Below, in pieces: positions 1-6,681 of a stretch of 64,000 nucleotides of DNA; the stretch's first letter is position 1; every line of letters starts with the position of its first letter. The notes beneath the pieces were generated by a model that was given only the letters and a program-made list of their open reading frames with translations, did not search any database and was not told where the DNA came from. The DNA lies in NCBI GenBank assembly GCA_934254825.1, contig CAKQMB010000004.1:161379-225378 (forward strand), written 5' to 3'. The position numbers were made by a program, and so were the translations under genes. The stretch is from an uncultured Clostridia bacterium (lineage in GTDB: Bacteria > Bacillota > Clostridia > Christensenellales > Borkfalkiaceae).

Positions 1-1009
1 ATCCGTAAAAATCGGCACGAATCTGTGCGCCTATCCATTCGCGGTAAGCGTTTTTGTATTCCCCGCTTTCAGGCGGAGCGTAACCGTTAATCAGGTTGAT
101 ATACGCAACCCTTTCGGCTGTACAATACGGATGTTTCGTCTGCGTGGAAAGCCATACTTCGGCAACGTCGGACGAAGTAAAATCTCTGCCGTTACGTTTC
201 AGAACTTCATATGCGATAAGCATATAGTTAGTGTCGTCGTCGGACGGCATTCTGTTAAAATCTCTCGGATAGGCAAGCTGTTTTATAACGTGACCTACAT
301 CGCTTAAATCTATATTTTCCACATCCTCGCGGTCGACATATCTATGCAAAGGATAATTGCCGGTACGGGTTAAAATCTTTTTCATATCCGGCATTCTGAC
401 AGCTTCCAAGGGTTTTCCGAGATAACAACCGCAAATTCTGCCATACCAACCGCCCTTGACTTTATCAAGCAAAATATCGCCTTCGGGTATAGTCGAAACG
501 TCACTTTTAGAACAACCGTCGCTCAATGCTTTTATTGCGTCGTAATCGTTCGGCTCGACAAATCCGTAATCGCTTCTTATCGGCAACGAGTCTGCCAATT
601 TAAAAAGCGTGTCGGCAATATCGTCTTTATATTTACTGAGCGGCATTTTTTCAACCGCTAAAAATACGTCTTTCAGATTCTCGACGTCCTTACCCTCGTC
701 AACGAGTTGTCTGTATTCGACGTCAAGACTTTTGGCGTAAGACTCCCACGAAGACATTTTCCCGTAATCGGGAACGTATTCTTTATCGGTTCTCCCCGCG
801 AAAAGCTCGGCGTCCGCCATGTCGCAAAAATAATCCATAGACACGTTGAACATCTTCGCAATGGCAATAAGTTTATCTATGGTCGGTAAATTTACGCCCG
901 TTTCCCATTTTTGTACGGATTGGCGCGAAACGTCGAGTTTTTCGGCAAAAGCTTCCTGCGTAATGCCGCTTTTAGTCCGCAAAGCATAAATTTTTTCAGA
1001 AATACTCAT
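1..1009 (-). CDS. XRE-type HTH / ADP-ribosylglycohydrolase fusion (3' end outside window)
   Basis: The frame is open from an ATG at 1009 to the window edge (336 codons), preceded by AAGGAG with good spacing. Residues 1-60 form a Cro/C1-type helix-turn-helix (SGITQEAFAEKLDVSRQSVQ, then KWETG). From about residue 185 the protein matches the ADP-ribosylglycohydrolase (DraG/ARH) fold: GGWYGRICGCYLGKPLE is the N-terminal helix motif and PSDDDTNYMLIA carries the acidic metal-binding cluster. Known family members remove ADP-ribose from proteins or small molecules. The fusion to a DNA-binding domain suggests a regulator that senses or removes ADP-ribose; that is inference. The C-terminal metal ligands lie outside the window, so catalytic competence cannot be judged. 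Confidence 0.85.
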   Translation of the reverse strand, partial: MSISEKIYALRTKSGITQEAFAEKLDVSRQSVQKWETGVNLPTIDKLIAIAKMFNVSMDYFCDMADAELFAGRTDKEYVPDYGKMSSWESYAKSLDVEYRQLVDEGKDVENLKDVFLAVEKMPLSKYKDDIADTLFKLADSLPIRSDYGFVEPNDYDAIKALSDGCSKSDVSTIPEGDILLDKVKGGWYGRICGCYLGKPLEAVRMPDMKKILTRTGNYPLHRYVDREDVENIDLSDVGHVIKQLAYPRDFNRMPSDDDTNYMLIAYEVLKRNGRDFTSSDVAEVWLSTQTKHPYCTAERVAYINLINGYAPPESGEYKNAYREWIGAQIRADFYG

Positions 1010-1072
1010 CTGTAAAAGCTCCTTAATTTTTCTTTATTTTATTATGCCGGTCAAGCAAGTTTTCTCGCTTGT

Positions 1073-1101
1073 ATTATAAAACGAAATACGATAATTTGCA
1101 A
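1073..1101 (-). promoter_or_regulatory. Sigma-A promoter of the HTH/ADP-ribosylglycohydrolase gene
   Basis: On the minus strand TTGCAA (1096-1101) is followed after 17 bp by TATAAT (1073-1078), giving a leader of about 55 nt before the ATG at 1009. The -35 box overlaps the first of several GCAAC half-sites. Confidence 0.65.
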
Positions 1102-1138
1102 CCAACTCTGCGTTGCTATTTTAGCAACCGCAGGTTGC
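1098..1138. promoter_or_regulatory. Cluster of inverted GCAAC/GTTGC half-sites, candidate operator
   Basis: Four pentamers alternate in orientation: GCAAC 1098-1102, GTTGC 1112-1116, GCAAC 1124-1128, GTTGC 1134-1138. The last two form the palindrome GCAACC-GCA-GGTTGC. The cluster begins inside the -35 box of the HTH fusion gene, so autoregulation by its own HTH domain is plausible but inferred. Confidence 0.45.
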
Positions 1139-1304
1139 ATGAGCGTGCCGACCGCTTACTGCGTCAGGTATCTCCGTCAATCGGTAAAAGAAATTATTTT
1201 GTCAATTCGGCTTTGCAAAAAGATAAAAAACCCTGCAAAAGTACCGAGAACGGCACTATCGCAAGGCTTTACGGATATTTCGATTTTTTTATTATTTTTT
1301 AGTA

Positions 1305-1512
1305 TATCGAGCTTGCCGGGGTTAAACGTATACTCCACACCAATTCAGGCACACGCACGCGACGATTATCTTTTCCTCGGGAGTTTCAAAAAACCGATGA
1401 CGCGTATATCGTAGCCCACCGTCTCGGACACTCGGTTAAACACTCGCTCGACACCTACGGAGACCTGTATAAAGAACGTGAAAAAGAGGTCTTGAAAAAC
1501 TTTAAATTTTAA
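1305..1512 (+). pseudogene. Remnant of tyrosine recombinase (integrase), C-terminal catalytic part
   Basis: Three reading frames joined in order give an integrase C-terminus: ELAGVKRI, then PHQFRHTHATIIFSSG (the HxxR box), then AHRLGHSVKHSLDTYGDLY (the LGH box and catalytic Tyr), ending with TAA at 1510-1512. One frame break lies just before PHQ and another in an A-run near 1386-1392. The arm-binding and N-terminal parts are missing. The relic points toward the 3' end of tRNA-Ser about 110 bp away, the usual arrangement for elements integrated in tRNA genes. It is clearly inactive. Confidence 0.75.
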
Positions 1513-1590
1513 TAATTGTTGCTAAAATTAAAGTTATATTACTTTAAATCAAGCAAGCCAAAATTGCAAAATCGCAGATAAAACCTAAGA

Positions 1591-1621
1591 AAAAAGACTA
1601 CCGCTTAACGATAGTCTTTTT
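1591..1621 (-). terminator. Rho-independent terminator of tRNA-Ser
   Basis: A 10-bp stem (1591-1600 with 1612-1621, AAAAAGACTA/TAGTCTTTTT) follows the tRNA 3' end on the minus strand and ends in a T-run. Confidence 0.8.
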
Positions 1622-1625
1622 CTTT

Positions 1626-1719
1626 TGGCGGAGAAGGAGGGATTTGAACCCTCGCTACGGTTTAAAGCCATACTACTCCCTTAGCAGGGGAGCCCCTTCG
1701 GCCTCTTGGGTACTTCTCC
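1626..1719 (-). tRNA. tRNA-Ser (anticodon GCU)
   Basis: The reverse complement folds as a class II tRNA: acceptor stem GGAGAAG/CTTCTCC, anticodon loop in CTCCCCTGCTAAGGGAG with GCT, a long variable arm, and a T-arm with GGTTCAAATCC. The CCA end is encoded (TGG at 1626-1628 on the plus strand). It decodes AGC/AGU. The integrase relic lies just beyond its 3' end. Confidence 0.95.
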
Positions 1720-1935
1720 AATCCGATTTGTTTTCTGCAATTTCAATCCGTTTTGCGCGATAAAATAATCACTATCATCCTTTCCAAAATCTCAATTGCT
1801 CGTATATATTATCATATTTTTTGATTTCGGTCAACAGTTTTACGGGTTAATTCATTATTTTTTAAAAATTTTTGTCACGCACTCTCTTCAAGCAATAAAA
1901 ACAGGAAAATGAAAGCAGAACAAACTACCCCCGTA

Positions 1936-2370
1936 TCATTCGGCGTTTTTAACGGAAATCAATATGTGCGTCGGCGCAAAAATCAACGACAAAACCATGA
2001 GCGGCGCGCTTAAAATCATTATTCCGGAAAAAACAAATATCGCGGACGGAATAACCGACAGCAAAATCGATCTAAAAAGCCCTTTTTTATTCCATAAAAT
2101 CGCCCATATCAAACAATACGAAGCCGTTAAAACGGAATTCACGATTATGTAGACTATTTCCGCCGAGCCGAAATAGAACCCGAAATAAGTGTAAGGAATA
2201 TTGAAAATCATAAGTGCAAAACAACCAAACCTGCCGATTTGTTCCAAAGTTTTCGCTATTTTGTTTTTGTATTTATTTTCAAATCCGTCCTTGACTTTCA
2301 TTGCAAAGACAACGTTCGGTATCATTATCACGCAGATAAAAATCAAACCGTAGAAATTAAACCAACCCAT
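1936..2370 (-). CDS. Small four-helix membrane protein, unknown function
   Basis: This 144-residue protein is mostly hydrophobic, with about four transmembrane segments: residues 5-25, about 48-70, 78-95 and 103-135. One charged cytosolic loop (KVKDGFENKYKNKI) separates the first two helices. No catalytic motif is visible and I do not recognise a named family, although similar short membrane proteins are common in Clostridia. It is monocistronic between the tRNA and the rRNA methyltransferase gene. The hydrophobic periodicity supports real coding. Confidence 0.6.
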   Translation of the reverse strand: MGWFNFYGLIFICVIMIPNVVFAMKVKDGFENKYKNKIAKTLEQIGRFGCFALMIFNIPYTYFGFYFGSAEIVYIIVNSVLTASYCLIWAILWNKKGLFRSILLSVIPSAIFVFSGIMILSAPLMVLSLIFAPTHILISVKNAE

Positions 2371-2598
2371 ATAAAATTAAATCCTTATTTTCATTAAATT
2401 GCAAAAGTAGACTAACGTTTCAAATACCTGTCATTTTGCGGCATAAACAGCTATACCGACACAACACCTCGCAACGACCCGCAATCAACACCCTGCGACC
2501 GATTTTTAATCGGATTTGCTTTCCGCATAAAATAACCGAGCTTTCCCGAAAGTTTGTTTCTACTCGAAAAAGACCGGAAACACGCCACTTTTTAGCCC

Positions 2599-4098
2599 TT
2601 ATTTATCTTTTCTCGACATCAATACCAACGTCTCCACATGTTTTGTCTGCGGAAACATATCGTACGGACGAATACTCTCGATTTTATAAAGACTTTTCGT
2701 CCCGCAAACATCCGACGAAATTTTCCCCGATTCTCCGCCCGAAACGTCGCCCGAAGCGTTCTCCGAAGTATTGTCCGCCGTTTTATCGGAAAAATTTCCC
2801 GCGCGTTTAAGCTCGTTGCCCTCGCGCACCAAAGTGCCGGTCAAAAGTCCGAGATCTCTCGAAAGGGTCTGCGGCGAACAAGATATGTAAACTATTCTCT
2901 CCGGCATGGTTTCTTTTATAACCGAAATAAGTTTTTCGTCCACTCCCTGACGCGGCGGATCGAGAACAAGCACGCATTTTGCTCCCGTCGCCTTTTCCCG
3001 TCTCATAACGATCGGCAAAGCCTCTTCGCAAGGCGCGCAGATATTTTCCATTCTGTCGCCCAAGCCGTTCAAAATTTTAAGCTCGTCGGCACAATCGACA
3101 GCCTCGCGGACAATTTCGATACCTATCGCTTTCTTTGCTCTGCTCGCAAAAATAGCCGTTAAAAGCCCCGCGCCGCTGTATGCGTCGATAACGACCGTTT
3201 CGGGATCGATGTCCGCAGCTCTCACGGCGTCGCGGTAAATCTTCCTTCTGACGGTGTCGTTCACCTGCATAAACGACTCGGGACCTATTTCGTATTTTAT
3301 CCCCATATCGGACGAAACGAGCTTGTCCTTTCCGTGAAGAAGAATAAATTTCTTGCCGAAAATCACGTTCGTGTCGTCTCGGTTGATATTAGCGTATAAA
3401 CTGAAATCGGAAAAACTCTCGGATAATATTTCTATAAGTCTTCCGGGTTCCGGCAATTCTTTTCCGTTGATAACAATCGTAATGATCAGTTTGCCGTCCA
3501 CGTCTCTTACGACGATATGCTTTAAAAGTCCCGCTTTACTCTCCTCGCTGTAAGCCGTGACGTCGCACTCGGCAATGTAAGTTCGGATCGCTTTAATGAT
3601 TTTTTTGCACCAGTACGGCTGAATCGGGCAATCGTTTATCGGAACTATTCTGTGGCTGTTCTGCGCGAAAAAACCGATAGCGATGCCGTACTTTTCCGTT
3701 CTTATCGGGAGTTGAAGCTTGTTTCTGTACTCGTATTCGAGATCGCTCGGTATCGTAGGCAAAACTTTATGATCGATAAAAGCGATTTTAGAAAGACAAT
3801 CTTTTACGATTTTTCTTTTTAAAACCAACTGATCCTTGTATTTGAAATGTTGAAGCTGGCACCCGCCGCATTTTTCGTAAACGGCGCATTTCGGGCGAAT
3901 TCTGACTTCCGCGGGAACGTAAAGTTCGGTTACTTTACCGTAAACGATATTCTTTTTTACTTTAAGAACTTTATATCTTATTTTTTCGGTAGGCAAAGCG
4001 TACGGCACGAACACCGTGTATTCGCCGTTTTTCAAAATCCCTTCGCCGTTCGAGCCTACCCTCTCTACCAAGCCTACAAATTCCTCGTTTTTCTCCAT
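2599..4098 (-). CDS. rlmD: 23S rRNA (uracil-C5)-methyltransferase, RlmD/TrmA family
   Basis: This 499-residue enzyme transfers a methyl group from SAM to C5 of uracil in 23S rRNA. An N-terminal TRAM domain (about 1-60) is followed by the iron-sulfur cysteines in PKCAVYEKCGGCQLQH (about 70-90), the SAM-binding motif VIDAYSGAGLLTAIFA, the VLDPPRQGVD motif and the catalytic-cysteine region YISCSPQTLSRDL. The end YKIESIRPYDMFPQTKHVE is typical. Odd feature: between REGNE and YKIES, residues about 430-468 are a Ser/Gly/acidic stretch built from four-residue repeats (TSEN, ASGD, VSGG, ESGK, ISSD), absent from ordinary members. The paralogues RlmC/RlmCD differ mainly in target, so the exact uracil is uncertain. 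Confidence 0.93.
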   Translation of the reverse strand: MEKNEEFVGLVERVGSNGEGILKNGEYTVFVPYALPTEKIRYKVLKVKKNIVYGKVTELYVPAEVRIRPKCAVYEKCGGCQLQHFKYKDQLVLKRKIVKDCLSKIAFIDHKVLPTIPSDLEYEYRNKLQLPIRTEKYGIAIGFFAQNSHRIVPINDCPIQPYWCKKIIKAIRTYIAECDVTAYSEESKAGLLKHIVVRDVDGKLIITIVINGKELPEPGRLIEILSESFSDFSLYANINRDDTNVIFGKKFILLHGKDKLVSSDMGIKYEIGPESFMQVNDTVRRKIYRDAVRAADIDPETVVIDAYSGAGLLTAIFASRAKKAIGIEIVREAVDCADELKILNGLGDRMENICAPCEEALPIVMRREKATGAKCVLVLDPPRQGVDEKLISVIKETMPERIVYISCSPQTLSRDLGLLTGTLVREGNELKRAGNFSDKTADNTSENASGDVSGGESGKISSDVCGTKSLYKIESIRPYDMFPQTKHVETLVLMSRKDK

Positions 4099-4189
4099 TT
4101 CTTTTGTTCCCCTGTAAATCGTAAGTCGAACCGCCGACCGTAATTTCGCCCGTAAAAGTTCGCAGTCGATTTTTAAGCCGGACGAATAA

Positions 4190-4729
4190 TTAAAACTTCA
4201 TCCTTTCCGTCAGAACGTCCACCGCGCGCTGAAACCTTATCATAAGCAGATCGTACACGATAAAAAGCGCGCCTCCGCCGCCGATAATGATCAGATAAAT
4301 ATACTTTTTAACCCATTCTTTCTGCAAAAAGCTTGCGTCGAAAAGAAAATCGGTAAAAACGTTGTATATGAGTATCATTACCCCGATAAACCACACGAGT
4401 TTTATCGCGGTTGCGAGAATTTTATTAAAATTCTTCTCTCTGAAAATATAATTTATCGTCGGGTGCAGTCCGAAAAACAGACCGTAAACGACGATTATTT
4501 CCCACCGCGCCGTCGTTGCGCCGATTAAAATCGCGGAAAGGCACAACGTCGCCGCATACGTCATAAATCCCGCTTTATAGCTTTTCTTCGCAAGCGGAAG
4601 CATAACGCATAAACTCGCCATGAAAATCCCCGAATAATCGAGAGCGGGGATAAACGCGCCGAGCGACATAAAAATTATCGAAAACGCCGCCGCGATCGCG
4701 GACAGCGCTATAAGTCTCGAATTTTTCAT
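4190..4729 (-). CDS. Integral membrane protein, resembles an ECF transporter S component
   Basis: The 179-residue protein has five to six transmembrane helices beginning at once (LIALSAIAAAFSIIFMSLGA). A short, fully hydrophobic protein with an LSAIAAAFSII-type first helix resembles substrate-binding S components of energy-coupling factor vitamin transporters, or the related DUF2232-type proteins. No substrate can be assigned. It ends with the basic tail RFQRAVDVLTERMKF. It follows the DnaJ-like gene by 13 bp on the same strand, so the two are probably co-transcribed. Confidence 0.6.
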   Translation of the reverse strand: MKNSRLIALSAIAAAFSIIFMSLGAFIPALDYSGIFMASLCVMLPLAKKSYKAGFMTYAATLCLSAILIGATTARWEIIVVYGLFFGLHPTINYIFREKNFNKILATAIKLVWFIGVMILIYNVFTDFLFDASFLQKEWVKKYIYLIIIGGGGALFIVYDLLMIRFQRAVDVLTERMKF

Positions 4730-4742
4730 TTTTCAGCCGATA

Positions 4743-5369
4743 TCAGTGACAGCTGTTGCAACAGCAATTAAGCGCAAGGTTACAGATAGCCATCTGACAA
4801 CACCAGTCAAGGCAGGCATCTCCGCCCATCTGCGGCGCGCCGGTCTCGCCCGAGGTGTTTTTTCCGTAGCCTTTGTTATCCGAATAACTCGTAAAATTCT
4901 TGTCGGAGTCGGATTTTATCTTTTCGGTAAGCTTATTGTAAGCCGTTTTGTATTTTTCGTTACCGGGATCCATCTGCATGGCGATTTCAAGCTGTTTTTT
5001 GCTCTCGTTCGACCATTTTTTCTTATAGAAAACAACCGATTGAAGATAATGCCACTCGGCGTTTCTTTCGTTGAACGAATCGAGGTCGCTCTGCGCGCCC
5101 GAAAGGTCTCCGTTTTTGATTTTTTCCTCGATGGATTTAAAAGCTTCGCCCGAGCTTGCGTTGCCGTGCGCGTTTTCGCGTCTCAAAGCGATAATATCTC
5201 TGTACGCGTTATCGATTTCGGTGAGTTTTCTCGCGGCTTCGTTGCCTGCTTCTCCCTCTAAAAATCTGTCTTCCGCATACTTGGATCTTATCCTGCCGTA
5301 AGCTTCGTCGAGCTGTTCGTCGGTGCAACCCTCGTCGAGTCCGAATAATTCGTATAAATTATTTGCCAT
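4743..5369 (-). CDS. DnaJ-like domain protein with cysteine-rich tail
   Basis: Residues 1-65 resemble a J domain (NLYELFGLDEGCTDEQLDEA, later NAYRDI), but the HPD tripeptide that activates DnaK ATPase is absent: the loop reads IRSKYAEDRFLEGEAG. The middle (70-150) is helical and TPR-like (SAQSDLDSFNERNAEWHYLQ, later MDPGNEKYKTAYNKL). The C-terminus is strikingly cysteine-rich (CLDWCCQM, then LNCCCNSCH), suggesting metal or cluster binding or lipidation-like anchoring. The start overlaps the end of the DUF5685 gene by 11 bp, so the pair is translationally coupled. Similar DUF5685/J-like pairs occur in Clostridia; the function is unknown. Confidence 0.75.
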   Translation of the reverse strand: MANNLYELFGLDEGCTDEQLDEAYGRIRSKYAEDRFLEGEAGNEAARKLTEIDNAYRDIIALRRENAHGNASSGEAFKSIEEKIKNGDLSGAQSDLDSFNERNAEWHYLQSVVFYKKKWSNESKKQLEIAMQMDPGNEKYKTAYNKLTEKIKSDSDKNFTSYSDNKGYGKNTSGETGAPQMGGDACLDWCCQMAICNLALNCCCNSCH

Positions 5370-6273
5370 TTTTCTTTTTGTCTTCCTTATTTATCTTATT
5401 GAAAATCTTCGAGGTCACCGTTGGGAGTCCTCTTAAAATTATGTTGCCTAAAAGCGCGGAATCGAATTTAAATTCCGTTTCCCCGAACGCTTCTTTCAGT
5501 CCCGAAAAAATATCCTTGAACAGGAATGTCAGATCCTCGCCGCGCTTTTTTACAAGCGTTTTGAAATCGCTTATTTTACCGAAAGAATAATAAATCGGGT
5601 TGTAATTTTTCTCTTTTATATCCTTGTCGTAGTCGTCGAGCGCGTCGATTAAATATATCCACTTGCCGAGGTAATATAAAAGCGAGTCGAGACCGTTTTC
5701 TTCGTTTTTATCCGCAAAATCTTTAACGGTCGGGTTTTTTGCGGCAAGATTTTTGATCGTGAATTGTCCGAGTTCTACCATCATCAGAGCAAACGGTTCC
5801 GAAACCTCGTCTATCCCGTCGCATTCCGCTTTTTCCTTTTCGCGAAGCTCAAAGTATCTTTTTCGGATAATTTCTCCGATTTCGGGATATCTCTTTTCGA
5901 CTTTCTTATTGCCTTTTTTAAAAAACAGTTTTTTGATACTTCCGCCGTTGCCGTCGATAATATCGTCTTCGATTTTGTAGTACGCCAAAGCGACGTTTAT
6001 ACAGGCGCATATGTCGGTTATCTCGTCCGCAGAAGCGATAAGGCGCGATATCAAGGGGTGCGCTATGCAACGCTTTTTCTCGATTTTTACGTCAATCCCC
6101 GTTACGTTATGGATAAGCGCGGACATAAACGCTATATCGTACGTCAGACCGAGCCTTGCCCTCTGACCGCACTTTTTCCCGATACTTTTGCACACCGCGC
6201 AATAAAGCGACTTATACAACGTATCGTCCTTTATGTACAGATACGGTGTGTCGGGTTTAACGTAACCGAACAT
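5359..6273 (-). CDS. DUF5685 family protein
   Basis: This 304-residue protein starts MFGYVKPDTPYLYIKDDTLY and has the early motif YCAVCKSIGKKCGQRARLGLTYD, typical of DUF5685. A conserved Cys-rich N-terminus is followed by a helical core with repeated acidic/aromatic motifs (ALAYYKIEDDI and WIYLIDALDDYDKD), reminiscent of the Asp-rich helices of all-alpha prenyl synthases; a catalytic role is not established. It is the first gene of an operon with the J-like and membrane-protein genes, expressed from the promoter at 6304-6332, with GGAG ahead of the start. Confidence 0.8.
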   Translation of the reverse strand: MFGYVKPDTPYLYIKDDTLYKSLYCAVCKSIGKKCGQRARLGLTYDIAFMSALIHNVTGIDVKIEKKRCIAHPLISRLIASADEITDICACINVALAYYKIEDDIIDGNGGSIKKLFFKKGNKKVEKRYPEIGEIIRKRYFELREKEKAECDGIDEVSEPFALMMVELGQFTIKNLAAKNPTVKDFADKNEENGLDSLLYYLGKWIYLIDALDDYDKDIKEKNYNPIYYSFGKISDFKTLVKKRGEDLTFLFKDIFSGLKEAFGETEFKFDSALLGNIILRGLPTVTSKIFNKINKEDKKKNGK

Positions 6274-6303
6274 TATATTTTCTCCGACTGTTATAATAGA
6301 AAT

Positions 6304-6332
6304 ATAATATATTATTCCGTAGTTTTTGTCAA
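6304..6332 (-). promoter_or_regulatory. Sigma-A promoter of the DUF5685 operon
   Basis: On the minus strand TTGACA (6327-6332) is followed after 17 bp by TATTAT (6304-6309), about 30 nt before the start codon at 6273. Confidence 0.75.
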
Positions 6333-6406
6333 TAATATTTCACCCGAGGAGTTTTTTACACAATTCTTTCATTATTGAATTTCCGCCGTTCCGATAAACC
6401 ATAAAA

Positions 6407-6449
6407 GGCGGGGTTCGGGAATTTTATTGCCAAATTCCCGAACCCCGCC
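6407..6449. terminator. Strong bidirectional terminator hairpin
   Basis: An 18-bp stem (6407-6424 with 6432-6449) with loop TATTGCC has T-runs on both sides. On the minus strand it ends the transcript of the LRR gene, more than 200 bp beyond its stop codon. Confidence 0.85.
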
Positions 6450-6485
6450 CGTTTTTTATTTGTACTTTACTTCAAAATACTGCGA

Positions 6486-6498
6486 TAATCGACTTATA
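6486..6498 (-). repeat. Copy A of recurrent 13-mer TATAAGTCGATTA
   Basis: The minus strand reads CTATAAGTCGATTATCG. Further copies lie at 11461, 15510, 25775, 32931 and 59631. The flank CTTTTGCGAT on the plus strand is shared with the copy at 11461. Confidence 0.8.
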
Positions 6499-6524
6499 GC
6501 CCCGCTTTTGCGATCCGATTGTCG

Positions 6525-6681
6525 AAATCTTTCGTCAAAATTCTCCGCAGAAATTCACCGCCGAAATTCTCCGCTGAAATTTTTCGCCGAAACCGACTGT
6601 CGGAACCGCCCGCCGAAAACACTTGCCGAAATCGATTTTCGAAAACGCCTTTTCGAAACCAAAGTTATGACGAAATCAAAG
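6525..6681 (-). repeat. Degenerate 13-bp tandem array downstream of the LRR gene
   Basis: Read on the minus strand from the LRR stop codon, about twelve units of roughly 13 bp follow, with consensus near CGGNGAATTTCGG. The first two are longer (16-17 bp) and repeat the stop region itself: CATAACTTTGATTTCG then CATAACTTTGGTTTCG. The array fills the space between the gene and the copy-A motif and terminator. Confidence 0.7.

Noticed and set aside
1069..1414. Two short plus-strand frames before the tRNA
   Set aside because: They are pieces of the frameshifted integrase remnant plus upstream noncoding sequence, not separate genes.
6525..6681. CRISPR-like reading of the short repeats after the LRR gene
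   Set aside because: Units are about 13 bp with no spacers and no cas genes nearby; it is a degenerate tandem array.
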